Shown here piece after piece: positions 1-10,424 of a stretch of 64,000 nucleotides of DNA (positions within the stretch are counted from its first letter, which is position 1; each line of letters starts with the position of its first letter). The DNA is from Rhabditophanes sp. KR3021. Its lineage: Eukaryota; Nematoda; Chromadorea; Rhabditida; Alloionematidae. The notes beneath the pieces were generated by a model. That model worked only from the letters and a program-made list of their open reading frames with translations. It had not been told where the DNA came from and searched no databases. Position numbers and translations under genes: made by a program. The stretch lies in NCBI GenBank assembly GCA_963281155.1, contig CAUJLY010000006.1:558001-622000 (forward strand), in the 5' to 3' direction.

Positions 1-2
1 AC

Positions 3-1423
3 GCAAACCAAGTTAATAAAATAACTATAACCTATTGGTCAGTGGCCACAAACTCGAAACAAATTCAAACTATATGGCTAGATCCATTAGCTTACAAGAC
101 CGTACGTTTAAATTAAATATACTTCAAAATATATTTTTTTAGATTAATCTAAACTACATGGAAGTAGTTAAAGACAATCTTGATATAAGCAAGGAAAATA
201 CATTAATGGCAGATCCCCGTATCATCATTACTGCAGTATATTCAATAAAGGTTATTTCAAGAATTTTTAATTCAGTAAATGCTTATGGTGATTCTGAAAT
301 GGTGCCAACTAGTGTTATAGCAAACACCGCATACATGGTACAATTACCAAAACCTAATCCGGGAGCCGTACAATTAATTCATATTTTAGGAAGTGATTAT
401 AAGGATGTATCCGTTTCTGTATATCATTACATTAATGGCCTCTACCATAGCAATTATGGTTTGAAAGTATCACAATTACTTGGAGCTAGACAGAATGTCC
501 TTTCTGTGGCTTCTGATGGCAATAAACACGCTTTTTCAATTTATGGAGATGCTCCCTTCTTTGTGGTAGGAGCTGTAACTAAAGTGGATTTGTTATCAAC
601 TAATTCAATTCAATCTACTGTCAATAGTATGACTGATTATGCTTACATGCATTTTTATCCATCAGATTTGTATGATTGTACAAAGGCTTTGAATGGTGTG
701 GGAGATCGTCGGATGATCGACTTCCAGTATACTAAATCCGTCTATGTAACACCTCCAAGAATGAATGGATGTGCAAATAAATTGCCAATAAATATTGTTG
801 ATCAGTATACGCCAAATACGCCTTCTTTGGTCAGCTTGAGAGAATACGTTGCCTCTAACCTAGTTTTAAAGTCTGGGTATAGAAGGGGAATCACGAGCGC
901 ATATGATTATACTCCGTGGATTAGATTTGGTGGTTTAAGAGGAATTGGAACAAACGACAAGGAACAATTATATTCAGCCTTTATTCATTATATTCCAGAA
1001 ACTTCCCAATACATTACAGGTGATCTTACATTTGTAACGTTCACTTCAAACTCAGTCCTTGAAATTTACGCTGAATCGAGTATATCAAAAAATTCATTCT
1101 ACATTGACAACTTACTTATTACCAACGATCAATTTACATCATCATTTAAGATGGGTTTGTTTAATGGTAAATATAATCGTTTTACCATCAAAGTAACTAA
1201 CATTGGGTTCCATGTCCTTAAAGTTACAAGTCCCGGTTCATATATTGCATACGTAGTTGGAGAAAATGTTGTTGGCAATTCAGGGATTTATGGCTATGTG
1301 GCTGGATATAATATGAATAGATTGGGATATTTCAAGACAACTGTTGAAACAACTACAAAAAGTGCAAGTAGAATATGTGGATCTTTATTAATTATGTTTT
1401 TTATTTTTATTAGATTGATGTAA
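3..1423 (+). CDS. IgGFc-binding-domain surface protein, 5' end outside window
   Basis: The window opens inside a coding exon (3-101, in frame 3). A 41-bp intron (102-142, GT...TTTTTTTAG) joins it to 143-1423, so 33 + 426 codons are visible. The protein is homologous along its whole length to the next gene downstream (shared blocks YAYMHFYPS, LNGxGDRRMI, TPWIRFGG, YGYVAGYNxNRLG) and more distantly to the gene at 36251-37741. The layout is that of the nematode IgGFc-binding N-terminal domain family, which are secreted or membrane-attached extracellular proteins of unknown ligand. The C-terminus is a short hydrophobic segment after a Thr/Ser-rich spacer (VETTTKSAS), consistent with a GPI signal or a tail anchor. 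The signal peptide must lie upstream of base 1. The ATG at 158 is internal, because the upstream exon keeps frame and matches the paralog's first exon. Confidence 0.82.
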
Positions 1424-1988
1424 ATTATAAACTTTTTTAATTTAAATTTCTTAAGATTTGTTTAATGCTTCACACAAATTAAATTGTAGTTACTTTTTGG
1501 CGAATCTTTTTAACAATTTCTAAAAGAAATTATAAGTACATAATCTCTTGTCATTTTTTTAATCACTGAAAAATAATTTTATTATAGCATTCAAATTAGT
1601 ATTTGACAAGTGTGAATCATTAAAAACTCATTCCTTAATTGAATTAAGCTAGTATAAATGTGCTAAAAGACAATCTACTAGCATGTCTCATAATGACATC
1701 ACCTTAATAAAATAAAAGAACATAAAATTTAAATCATATAAAATTCTTTTTATTTGAATTCTGAGCAATCACATAAATATATCACTTAATGGGTAATGTG
1801 TATCATTCACATTTTTAACAAAAAGTAACAAATGAATATAGCAAGGGTGGAAATGACTATGTATACTTATCTATGATTATACATTTGATTATAAAGTTCT
1901 TAAGCTGTAAAAAAAGAATCATAAATAGACGACAGTTTTCTCCTAAAAGTTCATTTCTGGGCTATCTAACTACAGAAAATACTTGATA
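1424..1988. other. Intergenic: shared 3' end / promoter region
   Basis: AT-rich sequence between the two tandem IgGFc-binding genes, with no coding signal. It must hold the promoter of the second gene. Just before that start (1959-1975) lies a 17-base string that recurs exactly at 24882-24898. Confidence 0.6.
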
Positions 1989-3565
1989 ATGAAATTATTT
2001 TTCTTACTATTATTTCTTTTAAACTTAATTTATTTGTATGCAGACCAAGATTCAGATGGGACTCAATTTGTAACCTCTTTTCCATGGTACAATGAAGCTA
2101 AACCACAAAATATTAGATTAACATTAACATTTTTTAATAATGTAAATATGAAAAATGACTTAAATATCAGATATTGGTCTAACCTTAAAAATAAATTAGA
2201 TAGCACATATATTACTATAGATCCAATGAGTTCCTTTAATGTAAGTTTTACATTTTTAAATTTGTTTAATTACATTTTTAGTACCAATTAAATTTTGTTG
2301 ATGTAGTCGATGATAACATCGACATTACCAAGGAAGTCATCCAAATAAAAGATCCTCGTATTTATATTACTTCAAAATATTCAATGAAAGTTATCTCAAG
2401 AATTTACAATAAAGTGACTGGAGTAGGAGATGCAGAAATGTTACCAAGTGCTGCCATAGCCCATAACAATTACTTACTTCAATTACCTCAAGCTAATCCA
2501 GGACAAGCCCAAATTATTCATATTTTAGCAGCTGGAACCGTAAATGATTTATTTGTAACTGTTGTTCATTATATTGATGGAAAACAATCTGCCGATTATA
2601 TATTACAACAATCTAGAATTGCTGGTCAACTCCAAAATGCTATTACTATTCCAGCCGATCCTAGAAAACATTCAATTTCTCTTATTTCAATTAGTGATTT
2701 TTTTGTAGTAGGTGCTGTTACAGTTGTTGATTTGTTAGCAACAAATCCAATTGTGAATGGAAATAAAAACAGTCTTGGGGACTATGCATATATGCATTTT
2801 TATCCTTCTTTATTTTTTGATTGCACATATACTCTTAATGGATTAGGTGACAGACGTATGATTAGTTCACAATATACCAAAAGCGTTTATGTTGCTCCAC
2901 CATTTTTCACATGTAAACATGAATTGCCTATTTATTTTGTTAATCAAAATAAGCCGAACACACCTACAACAGTTCAACTTATTAATTATGTTACGGCCCC
3001 ATTGGTTTTGACAGCAGGTGATGAAATCGGAACAGTGTCAAGTGATACATATACACCATGGATCCGATTTGGGGGAGATCGTGGAAAATTGCCAGAAACA
3101 AGAGAACAGTTAGAGTCAGCATTTATGCATTATGTCCCCGAAACTTCTCAATGGGTCAATGGTATCACAAGATTCGTAACATTTACTACCTTCTCAACTC
3201 TTGAAATTTACGCTGAAAAAGCCGTCACAGAGGCATCCTTTTACCTCGATGGAACACTAGTCGAAGGAATAACAATGAAAACGGTAGTCGGATTAAACTT
3301 CTTCGAAGGCTCATACAACTACTACACTATTCAAGTCGCTAACGATGGTTTTCATACCCTCAACGTCAAAAGCACCGGCTCATACATTATGTATGTTATA
3401 GGAGATAATGTCAATGGAATGGGAACGTACGGTTATGTTGCAGGTTATAACAAGAACCGTTTGCCATTAATTAGAAAAGTTGAAACAACTACAAAGGGTG
3501 CTAGTAATTTTAGTGGATCTTTGTTTGTCATTTTAAGTGTTTTTATTTTTGTTAAATTAATGTAA
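1989..3565 (+). CDS. IgGFc-binding-domain surface protein (complete)
   Basis: Two exons, 1989-2240 and 2282-3565, split by a 41-bp intron (GTAAGT...TTTTTAG, phase 0) at the same place as in its upstream neighbour; 511 residues. The N-terminus is a clear signal peptide (Leu/Phe-rich core, residues about 1-20) followed by the motif DSDGTQF, which also opens the mature part of the gene at 36251-37741. The extracellular region is a long beta-rich IgGFc-binding-type domain. The C-terminus has a TTT spacer, then FSGSLFVILSVFIFVKLM, a hydrophobic tail ending at the last residue as in GPI-anchored proteins. I chose ATG 1989 because the signal peptide starts there. An AATAAA lies 15 bases past the stop. 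It is a tandem duplicate of the preceding gene. The ligand is unknown, and a role in cuticle, mucus or immune surface is only inference. Confidence 0.85.
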
Positions 3566-3964
3566 ATTATTATTTTTTGAATAAATTGTAAATTTGTTGG
3601 AACTTTGAATATTTGCTGTCTAATAATTAAGTTAAAATATTCATATGGGTATAATTCACGTTCTAAGTAATACAAAAATAAATGTTGTAAGGAATTAACA
3701 AGTGTTTATTTGGAAAATGGGCAATAAATTAAGAAAAACATTTTTTTGTTGGTTTTTATCAAATATTCACATTTTGCAGCAAGTCCATGTTGAAGCATAT
3801 AAATGTTATTAAATATTCCAATTTAGGTATTTATTCTTTTAGTGTGAGAAATAGGAATTTTCTTTAGGAACGAGTACATACTTAAGTATATTTTTTTAAA
3901 ATTGTTAGGAGGAATCTACCAACATCAGCAATTATAAAGGCTTCGACAATTCAGCTTCTATATA
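3566..3964. other. Intergenic, nothing recognised
   Basis: Contains the poly(A) signal of the upstream gene (AATAAA at 3580-3585). Otherwise AT-rich with no coding or repeat structure that I can see. Confidence 0.5.
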
Positions 3965-4212
3965 TCAGTGTTTAATTAATTCTAGCTCTATAAAAAAATT
4001 CCTATTATTGAGATGATATTTATTTGAACTAACCTTATAATTATCTGCCATTTTATCTTGGCATAACTTAATTAAACTTTCGAGTCTGAACATACAGGCA
4101 TGTTTTAGTATTTTCATAAGATATTGTTTTGATTCATCAGTACGGATCCAATTTTCAATCATTGGCTTTAAAGTATAAATGAGAAATACATCATTTGAAT
4201 TATAAAACCTAC
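3965..4212 (-). pseudogene. BTB-domain gene scrap
   Basis: On the minus strand about 80 residues read like the helical C-terminal half of a BTB domain and the start of its 3-box, with the pattern MIENWIRTDESKQYLMKILKHA then LESLIKLCQDKMADN (hydrophobic heptads ending in LC..KM). The N-terminal BTB sheet is absent and the open frame simply runs on into the antisense of the transposon relic next door. No start or splice site gives a complete gene. It is probably a decayed member of the BTB family that also occurs at 31957 and 34956. Confidence 0.4.
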
Positions 4213-4232
4213 GTCTACATCCTCCAAATCTA

Positions 4233-5308
4233 CTTTTCTTTCTCAAAACTTCCAATTTTTGAAACTGACGAAGAGAATATACATCTTCCATTCCTACACA
4301 TTTTAATCGGAGTGTTCCAAGCATTATTCAGGGCATTCAATACCTATTTGACGCATATAGATAAATATGGATTAACTAAGCCAGAGACTATCTATGATGA
4401 CAACTTTAACGTATTGCTTCCAAAATAGAAGATATCATGTATTCTGTTGATTCTGCTGATTACCAAGAACATGACGATCTTGCTACTGTTCCTGATTCAC
4501 CAGAAACGTTTACAACATTTATTGAATTATTTAATCATAATTTAAAAAAAATTGGAGCAAAAGCCACTAAATACTAGGTGAATTCAAGCTATTAAATGTA
4601 TTAATCAATTTTATGCTGTTATGATGGATCCTTTGATGCAATTCAATATGATGCCAAAGTCCCATCTTTTGATAAGCCATATGCCACAAATAATCGGTAA
4701 ATATTCATGTATGAACTATTTTAGTGAACAGCCAATTGAATCTATGCATGCTTCAATTAACAAAGACATGCTCAGAGTTAGTACGTTTAATAAGCTTGTA
4801 AATTATATCATTTGGCATAATCAACGGGTTGCATTTAATGATTCAAAGGTCCGAAAATAGTTTTTAATTAATAAAGTGTGCTAAATAGTGTTTTTGGTTA
4901 AAGTAGATTTAAAAATCATGTTAAATATACACTTTTATTAAGGTGTTCATATCTCAAAAAATTGTAAGTGAATTTTTTTCACGGACATAGCAAGGGTTTT
5001 TTCAAAGAGTAATTGTGACATATATAATACATGTAATATATTTTTTTAATAATGTATCATAAAGAGCTTGAAAAATGCTGTTTAATGGCATAAAAACATT
5101 TTTAAAATAGTCGAAAAAAAGTTGATAAAAATCATTCGAAAGTTGACTAAAAACAACCAAAATTTTATATGCCTCTCCTGAAAATGTTCCAACTCGAAAT
5201 GAGCTGGGAATAATTTTAAATGCTTTATCAGGTCCAAATTAGTATATATAGACATTAAAAACACATGGCAAGTTCCATTTCTTTTTTTACTCTAAAAAAA
5301 GCACCGTG
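4233..5308 (+). mobile_element. Decayed relative of the long-TIR transposon (3' half)
   Basis: Coding scraps match the intact transposase gene at 7727-9882: the block around LPFLHILIG (4289 onward) corresponds to FPFLHILMG, and the 79-residue reading 4621-4860 carries the conserved FSEQPIESMHASINKDM motif and the C-terminal WHNQRVAFND. Frame breaks and a stop (near 4576) separate them. Downstream, 5080-5308 is a diverged version of the right terminal repeat, ending in GCACCGTG exactly like the intact element. The 5' end and left repeat are missing. Protein divergence from the intact copy is large, so this is an older or different subfamily. Confidence 0.75.
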
Positions 5309-5758
5309 AAGCTTATATATTGAGGATTGAATCAGGATTTGTTGAAAATAAATACCAAAAACAAATTTATCACAAATTGGCACGAATTCACAAGGGAAAA
5401 AGTCTTTAAAATAACGTTTTATTTATTAATAACAACAAAATCAAGTAAACAAAAATTATCTTCATAAAAGATATAGTTCAATTACAATACACTACATTAT
5501 TATTTGCTGAATTAGGTGGATGCCCAATTAAAATAACATCAACAATCATTTTTGTAAATAATTGACGTCATCTCAGATATTTTTGTATACAAATTAGATA
5601 ACTAAAAATTAATTCTATTTTTTATCCGGAATAAGCACTTTTGAGATCCAGAATTTTTTACTTTATTTATAAATAAAAAACTAGTTTAGTAATATTTTGC
5701 TATAAAAGCCTATGAAATAAGGAAAATAATATACTCGTATTCATTTTAAGTTCAAAAA
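5309..5758. other. Intergenic with promoter of small secreted gene
   Basis: AT-rich, no coding signal. The last 60 bases contain the TATA box of the following gene. Confidence 0.5.
5701..5708 (+). promoter_or_regulatory. TATA box
   Basis: TATAAAAG, 50 bases before the ATG of the cysteine-rich peptide gene. The position fits a short 5' UTR. Confidence 0.6.
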
Positions 5759-5943
5759 ATGCAATTCTTTACAATTGTTTCTGTCGCTGCAGTTATTCTT
5801 TTGGCTTTGGCTACATCTGGTGAAGGCTGTTTATTGCCACGAATGGGTGGCGGGTGCTGTCAACCTCCACCGTACGTTTAAATAATCTTTTTGTTTTATA
5901 CAAAAACAATTTTAGACCAAGCTGTGGATGTGGCGGAAAGTAA
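5759..5943 (+). CDS. Small secreted Cys/Gly/Pro-rich peptide
   Basis: Two exons, 5759-5871 and 5916-5943, with a 44-bp intron (GTACGT...TTTTAG, phase 2), give a 46-residue protein. Residues 1-23 are a textbook signal peptide (MQFFTIVSVAAVILLALATS, cut after GEG or earlier). The mature part has five cysteines in the pattern C...GGGCCQPPP...CGCGGK. Such tiny CC/PPP/CGCG secreted peptides are common in nematodes and mostly uncharacterised. A role as a cuticle-associated or antimicrobial peptide is possible but only inferred. A TATA box sits 50 bases upstream and an AATAAA follows at about 6038. The gene is too short for ordinary ORF cut-offs, but the splice pair, signal peptide and frame all agree. 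Confidence 0.7.
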
Positions 5944-6181
5944 ATTACACATTTTCAATGGGAAATAATGATGTCAATGTATTATCAACTCCCAATAACT
6001 TATTAATATTTGAAATGATTTATTATTCTAATCCCGAAATAAATGTTTTAAATTTATCTTGTGTTTGTACTTGAACTGCGTTAAAAACCATGAAATTATT
6101 TAGAGATAAGATTATGTTAACAACTGTACAAAAGTTGTGTGGGTAAATGTGTACAACAATATTTTTAAATGCTGAATTTGA

Positions 6182-6397
6182 TTATATGGATACTGACGTA
6201 TTTGACTTTTTTTCGCTAGATTTATCCACAAGCACAATCACCACTTGCACAAAGAACCCAAAAGATGCAAGATCATTGGGATTTCTTGGATCCATTGAAT
6301 TTAGTTGACCAAATGTATTAGTCAATCCCAGATATTCTTGTGAAAGAACGATCCTAATAATAGTAAACAATAAAATGAAGAAGATGAAACCATTCAT
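6182..6397 (-). CDS. Putative small secreted protein, first exon or complete
   Basis: A 71-codon minus-strand reading begins MNGFIFFILLFTIIRIVLSQ, a good signal peptide with cleavage near residue 19, and continues with a short polar region (LNSMDPRNPNDLASFGFFV). The NDP/A..F.V arrangement faintly recalls the N-terminus of cystatin-type inhibitors, but there is no QxVxG loop, so I do not assign that function. A GT within the reading (CAAGTGGTG) could be a donor and the true protein may be longer or different. No paralog is visible in the window. Confidence 0.35.
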   Translation of the reverse strand: MNGFIFFILLFTIIRIVLSQEYLGLTNTFGQLNSMDPRNPNDLASFGFFVQVVIVLVDKSSEKKSNTSVSI

Positions 6398-6430
6398 TTT
6401 AGATTACTTGATAATATACATGGTAAAAGA

Positions 6431-6631
6431 GTTCAGTTAAATATCGAATGTTCTAAAGATGACATCGAAAGTAGTGTTTATTTTTTAGATATGTCAGGAG
6501 ATAATGTTGGTCAGAAAACAAATTTGAATAATGAAAAGTTTAGCCCTCGCTTATCTGATAGACCCACTTTCCTTAATCTAATCCCTCGTGGAATCTTTAT
6601 TCATAATTGTTACGATCTTAACATTAAATAA
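6431..6631 (+). pseudogene. Coding-like fragment, unrecognised
   Basis: A 66-codon open stretch with non-random composition (VQLNIECSKDDIESSVYFLD, later LNLIPRGIFIHNCYDLNIK) ends at TAA. It has no in-frame ATG at its start and no obvious upstream exon. It may be a terminal exon or a fragment of a larger gene lost nearby. I do not recognise the family. Confidence 0.25.
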
Positions 6632-7030
6632 CACGCGATGATGTAAACTGTCTTTATTGGCCAATGGTCATATATATGTGTGGTCGAAGAACGCAGACAA
6701 CATGACGTGCTAACGCATGTAGTCTGTAACAATAATCAAATGAATATTGCACCTCTTGAAATTCCTAACGTAACAACTTACTAACCTATTTATCAACATC
6801 TTTTGAGTAAGTTTTTTATCTGATATTGTATATATTTAAACCCAAGTTTATGGATGATTTCTCTTTTCCTGGGTTCATATTACCATCAGTTACATCTTCA
6901 GCTGGAGACAATTAGGGCTCAATGGATTGTACTAAAAAATCGGAGGGAAGAGTTTCTTTTGATTGTAACAGACAGTAAATTTAATAAAGACTTTTAATGA
7001 TTTTTTTATTTAATTTACACAAGAATATAT

Positions 7031-7034
7031 TGGT
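7031..7034. repeat. Candidate target-site duplication TGGT (left)
   Basis: TGGT directly precedes the left terminal CACGGTGCTAA. The same four bases directly follow the right terminus at 10421-10424. Confidence 0.5.
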
Positions 7035-7536
7035 CACGGTGCTAATTTTTCAAGTAAAAACGGAAGTTAATTTTTTTTTTCGTTTTAATAGTGTTAATAT
7101 ACTATTTTTGAGCTAAAAATAAGTTTAAAAGTGTTTTTAGCTCGATTTGGACAATGTATGAGGTCACAATGGGATATAAAAATTTTGACATTTTGGTCAA
7201 TTTTGAGATCAATTTTTTTCAACTTTTTCTCAATGGTTTTTTAAATGTAAAAACGTTTTTATATGTAATTTTTTGTGCTTTTTACGATGCAATATTAAAA
7301 TGTTGAAAAAGAACAGGTAAAAATGTATTTTTTGACCAAAAACATTGTCTGTCTTAAACAGCTCATAAAATCATTGGGAGATAAATTGGCGGTATGCCGT
7401 TACTACCATTAGAAAGAGGACCATAAAATCAACCTAATCATGTATTTATAGAAAAATCACCAAGTTATTTATCGAGAAAAACTCATATCTCTAAAAATTA
7501 AACTTTTACCTTGAAATGACCATTATTTTAATCATA
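7035..7536 (+). repeat. Left terminal inverted repeat (~502 bp)
   Basis: Pairs with 9928-10420 in inverse orientation. The inner boundary is set where TGACCATTATTTTAATCATA stops matching. Small indels make the two arms slightly different in length. Confidence 0.85.
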
Positions 7537-7726
7537 AAAGCATCTTTTTTAATAAATACTTGTTACAAAACATCAGTTTTGCATTGTTGTTTGTACTTTA
7601 TTATTTAAGTAAGTCAATACTAAAGAAAACCTTAAAAAACTTTTGTTTACTAGATTGGGAAAAAGTTTACACTATCTTATTTAAAACAAAATTGTTTAAC
7701 TGTTTAAATAAACTAAAATAATTAAA

Positions 7727-9882
7727 ATGGTTCGCAAAAGTAGAAAAAGTAATGCAGCCAATATAAGTAATATTGCCCATGGAAGAAGTTTTAACTTTCG
7801 TAATAGTTCTGAGGTAAGTCAAAGTTGAAAAATAATCAAATAAAGATTGTTTTAGGCAACTATTACTGCTGTAAAACCAATTGCTGACAAATTGAAGGTT
7901 AAGACAAATGAACTGTTAGATGCTAATAAAAAAAGAACACTTTTAGCAGAAGAAAATGATAATTTGTTGGCGCAATTGGCCGATCTACAAGTTCAAATTG
8001 CTTCGGTAGTAGAAGAGCGTAATGCGTTAAGAACAGAAAACGAGGTATGTTTTGTCTTGTGTATAGCTTATTATTTTGAATTTAGGAGTTAAAAAAGAAA
8101 TCCGGTATTAGTGATAACATTATCTCCACCCAAAATAAGACAATTATGAATTTAAAGACTAAGGTACAAAAAAAGAGTCGAAAAATTCGTAATGTTAAGA
8201 AAATTAAACCCTTCTCAGATATCTCTTCTCGGTGGCAGCTTAACAGAGTGTTAACAGTTGATCAGTTGATTCGAAAACTTAATGCAGAAGAAGACTTAAA
8301 TCCATTATTTATTTCCAAGTTAAGCAAAAAGATATTAAATAAGGATTTAATTCCTTGCATGTCAATTGATGCAGCTACATCCCTTGTCTTCAAAGAGCAT
8401 ATTGGTTACCGCCAGTATGTCAGATTCCGAAGCGCATTAGCTTCACTTGGATACAACATTTTTCCGTGCCCTTTGAAGATGCATGCTTTCAAGAGAGGTA
8501 TAGATAACGGAATTGTCGAAAAGAAATATTTGAAAATAAATGAATCACTTAGGATACCAGCCGCCTGGGTAACAAATGTTGTAGAAGTTTTAGAACAAAG
8601 AATTCATTCCCTTTACAGCTCAAATCAGCTCAATCTTTCCAGAAATTGTGTCGATATATGCATAATAGGAGACAAAGGTGGCTTAACAACCAAACTTGGA
8701 ATTTTGATCAAAACTAATAAAAAAACAAATTCCCTACATAACATGTCACTGTTTGGTATGTACTACGGAGATGACAACCACGCAAACATGTCAATTTGTT
8801 TCAAACCAATTAGTGACCAGTTAAAAACTTTTAAGGAGATAACAATCGGAGGAAAACTTTACCCAGTCAATCTTCATTTAAATGGAGACTATAAATTTAT
8901 ATGTTCTGCTTTGGGTCACACTGGCGCTGCTAGTAAATTTCCTTGCATTAAATGTGTTGTCAAAACAATGGAAGGAAGAAAGTGTCGGCTTTGGTCTGAT
9001 TATGACAATAGTGAATGCTTTCATAGATCTACTATTGTTGCAAAACCTGAAGACAACAACTTTTCCTTTACGTTGGAAAAGATTTTCGACGTTGAAGAAG
9101 ACAATGTCCACTTCCCCTTCCTCCATATTCTTATGGGCATTTTTCAACGCTTGTTTAAGCAACTCAAAGTCTATTTGGTTGAACTCGACAAAAATGGAAT
9201 AGATGGGCGATTAATTTATGATATCGAAGATAATGAATATTATGATCAGCCAGTTTTTAATTTTGAAGATACATTAGCTGGTGATTTTGACGACGACGAT
9301 TATGATGTGTTTGGACAAAATTTAGATGATTCTTCTAGTCAAATAGATATTGATGAAGCTCCCACAACTTTTTTGGATCAAATGAATCAAAATTTAAAGA
9401 AAATCAATGCTAAAGCTAGTCGATTCTGGCAAACATTCTCTGGGAATAATGTTTCCAAGATTCTCGAAAAACTTGACCAACTTTTTATGGACTTGGACAA
9501 ATCCGAAAAGATGCGGCTGTTCAGACATGTCTTTGAAGCATTGAGAGATGTGAAAAGAAAAGCTGGAGCTGAAACTTTAAGTAAAGAGGGACAAAAAGAA
9601 GCAGTTGAAAGTATTACAGCATTTCGTAAGGCTCTTACGAATCCTCTATTAGAATTTACTATGCAGCCGAAAGCCCATTTTCTGATGAACCATATGCCAG
9701 AACAGTTAGAGCTTTATAAGTCGATGAATTTTTTTAGCGAGCAGCCTATTGAATCAATGCACGCTTCTATTAACAAGGATATGTTTAGAGTTAGTTCATT
9801 TAATGAACTTGATAAACTTGTAAATTTCATGATTTGGCATAACCAAAGGGTAGCATTTAATGATAAAATATTCAATAACTAG
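7727..9882 (+). CDS. Coiled-coil DDE-like transposase (intact, 690 aa)
   Basis: Exons 7727-7813, 7856-8044 and 8086-9882, with two 41-42-bp introns, all phase 0, make a 690-residue protein. Exon 1 is basic (MVRKSRKSN, DNA-binding or nuclear-localisation type). Exon 2 is a leucine/glutamate-rich coiled coil (residues about 45-92), likely for multimerisation. Exon 3 carries a possible RNase H-fold core: D288 in CIIGDKGG, D360 in LNGDYKF followed by C379xxC382 (FPCIKC), an acidic low-complexity loop (DDDDYD), and E644/E648 in FSEQPIESMHASINK. D/D/E roles are proposed from position, not proven. The first ATG follows the left repeat by 190 bp, and the stop lies 46 bp before the right repeat. Long-TIR context and decayed homologs support a transposase. 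A structural or host-domesticated role is less likely. Confidence 0.78.
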
Positions 9883-9927
9883 TTGTAAATAAATAAATAA
9901 ATATGTTAAACTGTGTTTGATGGGGTC

Positions 9928-10420
9928 TATGATTAAAATAATGGTCATTTCAAGGTAAAAGTTTAATTTTTAAAGATATGGGTTTTTCTCGATAAATAAC
10001 TTGGTGATTTTTCTGAAAATACATGATTAGGTTAATTTTACGGTCCTCTTTCTAATGGTAGTAACGGCATACCGCCAATTTATCTTCTAATAGTTTTATG
10101 GGTTGTTTAGGACAGACAATCTTTTTGGTCAAAAAAATGCATTTTTACCTGTTCTTTTTTAACATTTTGATATTGCATCGTAAAAAGCACAAAAAATTAC
10201 ATATAAAAACGTTTTTACATTTAAAAAACCATCGAGAAAAAGTTGAAAAAAATTGATCTCAAAATTGACCAAAATGTCAAAATTTTTATATCCCATTGTG
10301 ACCTCATGCATTGTTCGAATCAAGCTAAAAACATTTCTAAACTTATTTTTAGCCCAAAAATAGTATATTGACGCTATTAAATTGAAAAAAAAAATTAACT
10401 TCCACTTTTTTAGCACCGTG
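9928..10420 (-). repeat. Right terminal inverted repeat (~493 bp)
   Basis: Inverse of 7035-7536, ending in GCACCGTG. A third copy of this arm lies at 51254-51746, and a diverged one ends at 5308. Confidence 0.85.
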
Positions 10421-10424
10421 TGGT

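Larger units (their letters stand above)
7035..10420 (+). mobile_element. Complete long-TIR DNA transposon, 3386 bp
   Basis: The element starts CACGGTGCTAATTTTT and ends with the inverse, ...TTTTTTAGCACCGTG. The inverted match continues inward for about 500 bp on both sides, including the shared blocks around AATTGGCGGTATGCCGTTA on the left and its inverse on the right. A single three-exon gene lies between. Flanking TGGT/TGGT suggests a 4-bp target duplication. Termini beginning CAC, a 4-bp duplication and a DDE-like protein with a CxxC pair resemble the CACTA/Mirage/Chapaev assemblage, but this superfamily assignment is inference. Two damaged relatives lie in the window (4233-5308 and 51254-53537), so the family has moved here repeatedly. 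The intact reading frame and well-matched repeats suggest a recent insertion. Confidence 0.85.

Noticed and set aside
8882..9202. Open frames inside the transposase in other frames
   Set aside because: Shadows of the intact transposase coding sequence, and the equivalents in the other copies are not preserved.
9290..9310. GACGACGACGAT-like microsatellite
   Set aside because: Codes an acidic loop of the transposase; only a few units, no expansion.
7035..10420. Idea that the long inverted arms form a CRISPR-like or viral structure
   Set aside because: No short regularly spaced repeats and no viral replication or capsid genes; a transposon explains all features.
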